A DNA stretch of 19,663 nt from positions 1 to 19,663 of the forward strand of contig JANYHP010000167.1 in the NCBI GenBank assembly GCA_025359005.1. Direction: 5' to 3'. Within the stretch, counting starts at the first letter, position 1. Each line of letters begins with the position of its first letter. The position numbers and the translations under genes were made by a program. The notes under the pieces were generated by a model. That model searched no databases. It had not been told where the DNA came from and saw only the letters and a list, made by a program, of their open reading frames with translations. Source of the stretch: Hyphomicrobiaceae bacterium (lineage in GTDB: Bacteria > Pseudomonadota > Alphaproteobacteria > Rhizobiales > Hyphomicrobiaceae). This document shows positions 13,359 through 19,663 of this stretch, piece by piece.

Positions 13359-15476
13359 TCACTTGATGCGAACAGTCACGCGGTCGGTGCGGCCGGCGGC
13401 GTCGATGACCGAGACTTTCACGAACCCGCGGCGGCCATCGCCCAACGTCAGCTCGCGTCGTTTGCCGTCTGACGCGAGCGGGGCTCCGTCGACCAGCCAC
13501 GTCAACGGCAGCGTCCCCCCGTCCACCTTGAAGAGAACACCGTCGCCGCTCGCGGCGTCGACCTCGGCGCGATCAGGCGGCGAGGCGATGCGCAGCGGTG
13601 TCGTCCGGTAAGGGCCGGTCGGCTGCTCTGCTGTCTCGGCCATCGCGTTGAAGCGGCGCAGCGGGGGTGGCAAATCGGCGCCCGACGCACGCAGCGCATC
13701 CGCAGGCGGGCCCGCCAAGGGCGTGCGCTGTTCGGCAACGCGCTGGAAGGCATCAAACAACAGTGGCGCGGCCGACGCGCGGCCAGCCAAGCCCGGCACC
13801 GACGCGCCGTCGGCTCGCCCGACCCAAACCGCGATCGTATGCCGACCATCGAAGCCCGCGGCCCACGCATCGCGAGAGCCGTAGGACGTGCCCGTTTTGT
13901 AAGCGATCCGGCCAGTCTTGGCGGCCACCGGGGCGGGTGCGTGCCGCAGGATATCGGCGACATACCAGGCGGCCAACGGTGACAAGAGCCGCGGTTGCGG
14001 CTGCGCGGTTGCCCGTTCGGCGTCATTGGCGCGGCGATGGTGCAGGGCCACGCCGTCGCCGCCGCGTGCGAGCGCGGCATAAAGCTGCGCAATGTCCACC
14101 AGGCGCAGACCCAAGCCGCCGAGCGCCACCGCCAAGGTGGGCTCGGCGTCTTTCGGCAATTGCGGATTGAGCCCGGCCTGCTGCAGGCGGCCGAAGAATT
14201 TCTGCGGCCCCACCGCGTCGAGCACGCTGACGGCGGGGATATTGAGCGACTGTGCCAACGCCTCGCGGATGGTGACGGTGCCGTGCCAGTCGCGATCGAA
14301 ATTCTTGGGCACATAAGTACCAAAGCGTGTGGGTCGGTCGTCGATGAGTGTGTCGGGATGGGCGATGCCGGCTTCGAAGGCGAGGCCATAGATGAGCGGC
14401 TTCAACGTCGAACCGGGCGACCGGATGGCGTGCGCCATGTCGACGGCGCCTGCGCGTCCGGCATCCAAAAAGCCAGCAGAACCTACCTCGGCGATGATCT
14501 CCCCACTCCGATGATCGACCGCGACGATGGCCGCCGAGATGCCTTGTCCGAGCATCTGCGCGTGCTCGCGCGCGGCACTCTCAAGCTTGCCCTGCACGTC
14601 GGCGTCGAGCGTGAGGCGGTGCACGCGCCGGGTCGGATCGGCCTCGCGCTCTGCGTCGGCGAGGTGAGGCGCGAGCTTGGCGAAGTCGCGGCGCAGCGTC
14701 GGGATGGTCTCGCGCCGGGCCAGCGTCGCGTCCTCGGGCTTGATGACGCCGGCGGCCAACGCACGCGCCAGCACACGGTCGCGGGCGATCCGTGCGGGCA
14801 CGGGAAAGCGGTCTGGCTTGCGGCTTTCCGGCGCCTGGGGAATGGCGACAAGCAGCGCTGCTTCGGCCGGGCTCAACCGCCGCGGTTCCTTGCCAAAGTA
14901 GGCCAGCGAGGCCGCGCGCACGCCCTCGAGATTGCCGCCGAAGGGCGCGAGTTGGAGGTAGAGCACCAGGATTTCGGACTTTGAGAACTGCCGCTCGATC
15001 TGCAACGCCCGCAGCATCTGGCGGAGCTTGCCGGACGCATCGCGCGCATGCACGCCGTCGAGCAGCCGTGCGACCTGCATCGTCAAGGTCGAGCTGCCCG
15101 ACACGATGCGGCCATTGCGGAGCGTCTGGCCGACGGCGCGTAGCGTCGAGAGTGGATCGACACCGGGATGGTGATGGAAGCGGCGATCCTCGAAAGCGAT
15201 CAGCATCGCCAAGTAAAGCGGATCGACATCGGTCGTGGCGACGGGCAGCCGCCAACGCTCATCATCGGTGGTATAGGCGCGCAGCAGTACGTCATGACGA
15301 TCCAGCACGACAGCCGACGTTGTTTGCACACGCGCCATCGGCAGCGGATCGAGGCGGCGAACTGCTCCCTCCACAGCCAACCACGGGAGCAGCACGGCAA
15401 TTGCGAGTGCCAGGGCCACGCGCTTCGTGAGGCGTCGCGCGTGACGTCCGGCAGGCCTTGTCGTGGCGCTTATCAT
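13359..15476 (-). CDS. pbpC: Penicillin-binding protein 1C (bifunctional glycosyltransferase/transpeptidase)
   Basis: A 705-aa inner-membrane enzyme that polymerises and cross-links peptidoglycan. It has an N-terminal anchor (about 19-36), then a GT51 glycosyltransferase with the catalytic Glu96 in FEDRRFHHHPGVD (95-107) and the GSSTLTMQVARLL block (127-139). The transpeptidase shows all three motifs: S356-TLK (nucleophile), SLN (410-412) and KTGTSYGSRDAW (527-538). The last 80 or so residues (from about 625) look like the C-terminal beta domain typical of PBP1C, absent from PBP1A/1B. It follows the alpha-2-macroglobulin gene by 16 bp on the same strand, the arrangement of E. coli yfhM-pbpC, which secures the 1C assignment. 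The start is ATG 15476, just before the basic, then hydrophobic leader. Confidence 0.95.
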   Translation of the reverse strand: MISATTRPAGRHARRLTKRVALALAIAVLLPWLAVEGAVRRLDPLPMARVQTTSAVVLDRHDVLLRAYTTDDERWRLPVATTDVDPLYLAMLIAFEDRRFHHHPGVDPLSTLRAVGQTLRNGRIVSGSSTLTMQVARLLDGVHARDASGKLRQMLRALQIERQFSKSEILVLYLQLAPFGGNLEGVRAASLAYFGKEPRRLSPAEAALLVAIPQAPESRKPDRFPVPARIARDRVLARALAAGVIKPEDATLARRETIPTLRRDFAKLAPHLADAEREADPTRRVHRLTLDADVQGKLESAAREHAQMLGQGISAAIVAVDHRSGEIIAEVGSAGFLDAGRAGAVDMAHAIRSPGSTLKPLIYGLAFEAGIAHPDTLIDDRPTRFGTYVPKNFDRDWHGTVTIREALAQSLNIPAVSVLDAVGPQKFFGRLQQAGLNPQLPKDAEPTLAVALGGLGLRLVDIAQLYAALARGGDGVALHHRRANDAERATAQPQPRLLSPLAAWYVADILRHAPAPVAAKTGRIAYKTGTSYGSRDAWAAGFDGRHTIAVWVGRADGASVPGLAGRASAAPLLFDAFQRVAEQRTPLAGPPADALRASGADLPPPLRRFNAMAETAEQPTGPYRTTPLRIASPPDRAEVDAASGDGVLFKVDGGTLPLTWLVDGAPLASDGKRRELTLGDGRRGFVKVSVIDAAGRTDRVTVRIK

Positions 15477-15492
15477 GGTTGGCTCGCGCGCT

Positions 15493-18400
15493 TTACTTTG
15501 CTGTCACGGTGAGTTTTCCGGCGGCCGTGCGGGCGTGGCGGTCGGGGCGGTACATGTCCTCCACGGTCGCGGCGGGGTGCACGAAGCTGCCGGGCGTTAC
15601 CGCGCGGACGAGGTAGGCCACCGTCGCGGTTTTTGTCGGCTGGTAGCTGTCGCCATCGTCGTCACCACGGCGGCGGCGTTCGCTGCCGAAGAAGTCGAAG
15701 GCGGCGACGAAGCGGTCGTCGCGGAACTCGGTGTGCTCCGGCTTACGCGTCGTCGTCAGCCAGTCGAGAGTTTTCACGTCACCGCTGTCGACGAGATGCG
15801 GGTTCTCGATTTCGAGGCCGGCCGGCAGGCGGTCGACAAGCAGGATACGGCCGCCGTCGTCAGCCGCATCGATCTTGAGGACCACCACCAGTCGCTGGTT
15901 CTGCGTCAACGTCGAGGTGCCGCCGCTGGCGCTCTTGAGGTCGACCTTCTTGCCATCGAGCGTGTAGTAGCTGCGCTCAATGGTGAAGCCCTTGGAGGCG
16001 GCCGGCTCCGGCGTCAGCGCGCTGCCGACAACCGAGACCACCACGTTCGTCGCCGTATCGCCCGCGTTCTCGATGGCGAAGCTGCCGCCGGTCAAGTCGG
16101 CCGGCTTGAGCGTGCGCGTCAGTGTGCCTTTGTACGGCGCGCCGTTGACGATGAGCGCCTGCTCGGTCGCCTGGTCGGCGGCGGAGTGGGCGGCGAGCAG
16201 CAGCCAGGCTTGCTCCTGCGTGGAGGTGTAGGCCTTGGCCGAGTGCACCTTGGCGAGCACGTCCAACAGTTTCGGCGTGGCGGCCTTGGCGAGCTTGAGC
16301 TCAGAAGCCAGCGTCACAAGCGCCGCTCCATCGCGCAGGCCGGTGCCGTAGTCGCGACGGTAGCCACGCTCCGGCGTGACGACGTCGAGTGCCTTGAGCG
16401 CTGCAGCAAAGGCTTTTTCGGCACGTTCGCGATCGCCCGTGAGACCGAGGGCCGCGCCGAGCTGCGCCTGCGAGAGGGCGGTTGCGAACTTTTCCAGGCG
16501 CGTGTCGACGTCGTAGCGCAGTTCACCGACAGGGGCGCGACCGGCGCGGGCGAGAACGTAGAGTGCGTAAGCCCGGTTCTCGCCGCCCTTCTCGAACTCC
16601 TGCTCGATGGCGACGCTGTTGGCGAGTTTGTCGAGCGCGAGCGAGAGGGCCTTTGGGTTGACGACGTGGCCGGCTTCACGGGCGCGCAACAGAAAGTCGG
16701 TGACATAGCTGGTGAGCCAGAGATCGCCGTTGCTCGGACCCCAGACGCCGAACGCGCCTGAGCTTTCCTGCATTTCAAGTACACGCTCGATGGCGCCGGC
16801 GACCCGCACCCGCAATTCCTTGTCGGCGCCGAGGCCGATCTGTTGGGCGACATCATTGGCATACAGCAGCGGCAGCGCGCGGCTGGTCGTCTGCTCCGCG
16901 CAACCATAGGGGTAGCGATCGAGTTCGGCCAGGATGCCGGGCACATTCAGCGTCGCCAGCGGGCCGACGTGCGCGGTGATCTTCGCGGTCGAGGGAATGA
17001 GGTCGGCGAGGAGGTCGGCGGACAGCACGAGCCTGCCGCCCTTGGCCTGTAACGCGGCAACGGTCGAGCGCTTGATGTCGCCAGCGGGCGGCTTCACATC
17101 GAAGCTGAGCGTGCGTTTGACGTCGATGCCGCCCGGCCCTTTGACGGTCACGTCGAGCGCCATGCGGCCGATATCGGTCGGCTTCAAGGTGATGGTATCG
17201 ATTTTCTTCTCACCGGCCTTGAGGGTGAGCGCCTTGTTCGCGATGGATTGGGGACCGTCGGCGCCGGCGCGCTGCACATTGACCTGATAGTCGCCGGCCG
17301 CGCCATCGACGTTGTGCACGTCGACTTGCAGACGGGCCTCATCGCCAAGCGTCAGGAAGCGCGGTGCGGACGCCACGAGTGTCACCGCATCGCGGACGAT
17401 CACATCCTGTGACGTGGAGCCGACGCGGCCGTCGCTCCAGGCCACCGCGGTGAGGCGTACGGTGCCGTTGAAGTCGGGCAAGTCGAAGGCAACTTGCGCG
17501 GTGCCGTCCGCGCCGACGGTGACGATGCCCGACGTCATTGCGAGCGTGGCTTCGACCGGCGGCGAGCCGGACATGGACATACTATCGCCAGCGCCGCCGT
17601 CACCGCCGGAGCGCAGCTTGCCGCGTTCGGCGCGCATGCCGTCAATCAGCCGTGCGTAGAAGTCGCGCAATTCCAAGCCCAACTTGCGCTGGCCGAAGAA
17701 CCAGGCGCCGGGCTTCGGCGTTTCATAGCGGGTGAGGTTGAGAATGCCGGCGTCGGTGGCGTGCACGGTGACACGCGCGGCTTCGCCCGGCGTGAGACCG
17801 GCGAGCTTGATCGGCACAACCAGTTTCGACGCCGCTTTGACCTTTTCCGGCGCACCGAGCGTAACAGCCAGCTTGCGCGCGTCGGCATCGACAGAAAGCC
17901 ACTTGAGGCCGATGGCGCGGCCGGGCATGCGCTTCTCGGCAACTTCCAGCGGGCGGAAGAGTGTGGCGGTCACATAGGCGCCCGCACCCCAGCCGTCCGT
18001 CACCGGGATTGATACTTCGCCGCCACCGGCCGCAAGCGTTGCCTCCTGCATGGCGATCACACCGGAGCCGAGTACGGCGATCTGCACCTTGCCGGCCATG
18101 CGTGACGTGATGCGGACGCGGGCGGTGTCGCCGGCTTTATAGCTCGACTTGTCGAGCGCGATGTCGAGCATCTCCGGGCTGTCGGCGGCTTCGTCCTGCC
18201 AGTAGCCGGATGTGAATTCGATGCTCGACAGGACAGGCTCGCTTTGTGCGCCGCCGTTTGGATTGGGCGCGGAGACCTCCAGACGATAGCGGCCCCACTC
18301 GGTTTTTGCAGTTATGCGCGCCGCAGCGGAGCCTTGCGCGGGTGCGTCGCCGCTGGCCACACGGCGCGTGGACGTCTGCGCGTCGTACGTCCATTCGTTG

Positions 18401-19663
18401 TCGCGGTTGTACCACTGCCAGCGCTGCTCGAGCTTATAGAGTTCCCACTTGAGGCCCTTGCTGGGCAACGGCTGCCCCTTGGCATCGATGAGCACCGTGT
18501 CGAAGGTGACGGTTTCGCCCTCGCCGGCTTGCACTTGTGACGCGCCGGGCGTGCCAAACAGCGGCTTGATGCCGACACGCGGTCCGGCGGCACCGACGGG
18601 CATCGTCAGCGACCGTTCGATGGTGCGACCGCCGCTCTCGCGCAGCCGCACGATAATATTGGCCTCGAGCGGCCGCGCTGTTTTTTCCAATTGCGGCAGC
18701 GTGATCGGCAGCGACGCGGCGCCCGTGGCGTCGGTCTCGGGCAATCCTTCGATGGTCTTGCGGGCTGGCGCGATCTTGTCCTCGGCAACACCGAAGCGAT
18801 AGCCCGGGTAGGCGGCGAGGCCCTTCTCGGACGCTTTGACGACGATGTCGGCTTCGACGGCCAGCGCTGCGGCCGGCGGGCCGTAGAGATAGCGGCCGGC
18901 GACTTTGACAGTGCCGCCGGTTTCAGGCTCGAGAGTTGGCGTGGCGGCTTCGAGTTTCAGGTCGAGACGCTCGGGCACAAAATCTTCGACCAGGAAGGCC
19001 GCCGACGAAATGGCTTCGGCCTTGGGGTCGGCATGCACGCGCACCCGCCATGTACCGGTCGCGGCACCGCCGCCAAGCGCCAGGCTATAGGCGCGACCGC
19101 CGAGCTGATCGTCTGTCAGCACCACACGCTTGTGCTCGACGCCATCGGGACGCGTGACGATGAGCGTCACGGGAAGTTTGGCTGACTTGCCGAGGCTGTC
19201 GCGGATGAGCGCGGTGAGGTGCACTGTCTCGCCGGGGCGGTAGACGCCGCGGTCGGCAAAGGTGAAGGCGTCGAGCGGTCCAGGGGCATCGCGGCCCTTG
19301 ACGCCGCGGTCGGAGAGATCGAAGGCGGCGACCGACAGATCGAGGAACGCGAAATCGAGCGTGCCGTCGGCGGTCGCCTCGGCCGACAGGAAGGCCGGTT
19401 GCGAGCCGCCTTCGCCGCGCTTCAGGCCGGCGTCGAATTTGACATAGCCGCGCGCGTCGGTGACGGCCTCGCCGAGGATCTCGTTGTTGCGCGCGACGAG
19501 GCGCACTTTTGCGCCGCCGACGGGGTTTGCGGTGGCGAGCGAACGGACGAAGCCATGCACACCGTCCTGGCCGTTGAATGCGGTCATGCCGAGATCGGAG
19601 ACGATGAACCACTGCGTGGCGGCATTGCGGTAGCTGTCGTCTTCCTTCTTGGTCGAGGCGTAG
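15493..19663 (-). CDS. Bacterial alpha-2-macroglobulin (YfhM-like), N-terminus beyond the window
   Basis: About 1389 residues are visible; the frame is open to the right edge, where ATQWFIVSDLGM (19628-19585) is an internal family block, so the ATG at 19585-19587 is not the start. Several macroglobulin-like beta domains come first, then a Gly/Ser/Met-rich linker (GDGGAGDSMSMSGSPP, near 17560-17610) before the A2M block DFNGTVRLTAVAWSDGRVGS. The thioester domain carries YPYGCAEQTTSRALPL, its C-x-E-Q at 16891-16902, which can form the Cys-Gln thioester that covalently traps proteases. The C-terminal domain ends near ATVEDMYRPDRHARTAAGKL. In the periplasm such proteins are thought to disarm attacking proteases, and with PBP1C (16 bp downstream) to guard damaged cell wall. 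Any lipoprotein signal and PAN-type N-terminal part cannot be seen. Confidence 0.94.
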   Translation of the reverse strand, partial: YASTKKEDDSYRNAATQWFIVSDLGMTAFNGQDGVHGFVRSLATANPVGGAKVRLVARNNEILGEAVTDARGYVKFDAGLKRGEGGSQPAFLSAEATADGTLDFAFLDLSVAAFDLSDRGVKGRDAPGPLDAFTFADRGVYRPGETVHLTALIRDSLGKSAKLPVTLIVTRPDGVEHKRVVLTDDQLGGRAYSLALGGGAATGTWRVRVHADPKAEAISSAAFLVEDFVPERLDLKLEAATPTLEPETGGTVKVAGRYLYGPPAAALAVEADIVVKASEKGLAAYPGYRFGVAEDKIAPARKTIEGLPETDATGAASLPITLPQLEKTARPLEANIIVRLRESGGRTIERSLTMPVGAAGPRVGIKPLFGTPGASQVQAGEGETVTFDTVLIDAKGQPLPSKGLKWELYKLEQRWQWYNRDNEWTYDAQTSTRRVASGDAPAQGSAAARITAKTEWGRYRLEVSAPNPNGGAQSEPVLSSIEFTSGYWQDEAADSPEMLDIALDKSSYKAGDTARVRITSRMAGKVQIAVLGSGVIAMQEATLAAGGGEVSIPVTDGWGAGAYVTATLFRPLEVAEKRMPGRAIGLKWLSVDADARKLAVTLGAPEKVKAASKLVVPIKLAGLTPGEAARVTVHATDAGILNLTRYETPKPGAWFFGQRKLGLELRDFYARLIDGMRAERGKLRSGGDGGAGDSMSMSGSPPVEATLAMTSGIVTVGADGTAQVAFDLPDFNGTVRLTAVAWSDGRVGSTSQDVIVRDAVTLVASAPRFLTLGDEARLQVDVHNVDGAAGDYQVNVQRAGADGPQSIANKALTLKAGEKKIDTITLKPTDIGRMALDVTVKGPGGIDVKRTLSFDVKPPAGDIKRSTVAALQAKGGRLVLSADLLADLIPSTAKITAHVGPLATLNVPGILAELDRYPYGCAEQTTSRALPLLYANDVAQQIGLGADKELRVRVAGAIERVLEMQESSGAFGVWGPSNGDLWLTSYVTDFLLRAREAGHVVNPKALSLALDKLANSVAIEQEFEKGGENRAYALYVLARAGRAPVGELRYDVDTRLEKFATALSQAQLGAALGLTGDRERAEKAFAAALKALDVVTPERGYRRDYGTGLRDGAALVTLASELKLAKAATPKLLDVLAKVHSAKAYTSTQEQAWLLLAAHSAADQATEQALIVNGAPYKGTLTRTLKPADLTGGSFAIENAGDTATNVVVSVVGSALTPEPAASKGFTIERSYYTLDGKKVDLKSASGGTSTLTQNQRLVVVLKIDAADDGGRILLVDRLPAGLEIENPHLVDSGDVKTLDWLTTTRKPEHTEFRDDRFVAAFDFFGSERRRRGDDDGDSYQPTKTATVAYLVRAVTPGSFVHPAATVEDMYRPDRHARTAAGKLTVTAK

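Noticed and set aside
15463..16761. 432-aa + strand frame opposite the alpha-2-macroglobulin
   Set aside because: It is the antisense of an unmistakable conserved gene, and the translation is a Val/Gly/Arg-rich shadow.

Overview
The window looks like chromosome from a GC-rich alphaproteobacterium, most likely in the order Hyphomicrobiales (a Xanthobacteraceae- or Nitrobacteraceae-like lineage). This rests on base composition, the style of the predicted proteins and an extragenic palindromic repeat (1700-1817) of a kind I associate with those genomes. No database was searched, so the placement is an inference. I see no rRNA, tRNA, CRISPR array, insertion sequence or prophage gene.

Layout. Positions 1-3186 are read on the + strand: the tail of an unidentified gene, a class I DNA photolyase with its full tryptophan electron-transfer triad, a repeat-bearing gap, and an exported or membrane-anchored TPR protein. 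From 11876 down to 3261 every gene is on the - strand: a membrane-anchored TAXI solute-binding protein, an Old Yellow Enzyme family reductase, a ParE-type toxin-antitoxin pair, an AIM24/TIGR00266 protein, a FolM/PTR1-like pteridine reductase, a dihydroneopterin aldolase, a DUF1932 6-phosphogluconate-dehydrogenase-like oxidoreductase, a type I extradiol (catechol 2,3-) dioxygenase, and an ACAD10-like phosphotransferase. A 528-bp divergent gap separates the TAXI gene from a LysR-type regulator on the + strand (12405-13352). The regulator converges on a - strand pair running off the right edge: a large alpha-2-macroglobulin with a CAEQ thioester, followed by penicillin-binding protein 1C.

How the genes work together. 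The alpha-2-macroglobulin/PBP1C pair is a well-known periplasmic module thought to couple trapping of foreign proteases to peptidoglycan repair. The AIM24-folM-folB-DUF1932-dioxygenase-phosphotransferase run is compact (one ATGA overlap, other gaps 16-77 bp) and could be one transcript. It joins a pterin pair (FolM plus FolB/FolX-like) to a ring-cleaving dioxygenase and a dehydrogenase, which is not a pathway I recognise.

Best leads: (i) the dioxygenase keeps its three iron ligands but appears to have Tyr in place of the second-sphere catalytic His; (ii) the pterin/ring-cleavage gene neighbourhood; (iii) a toxin-antitoxin promoter with a perfect palindrome, a near-leaderless antitoxin start and a 12-bp tandem repeat just upstream; (iv) an orphan TAXI protein with two membrane segments and a cytoplasmic tail but no visible TRAP permease. 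I did not find a clearly new defence or mobile system.
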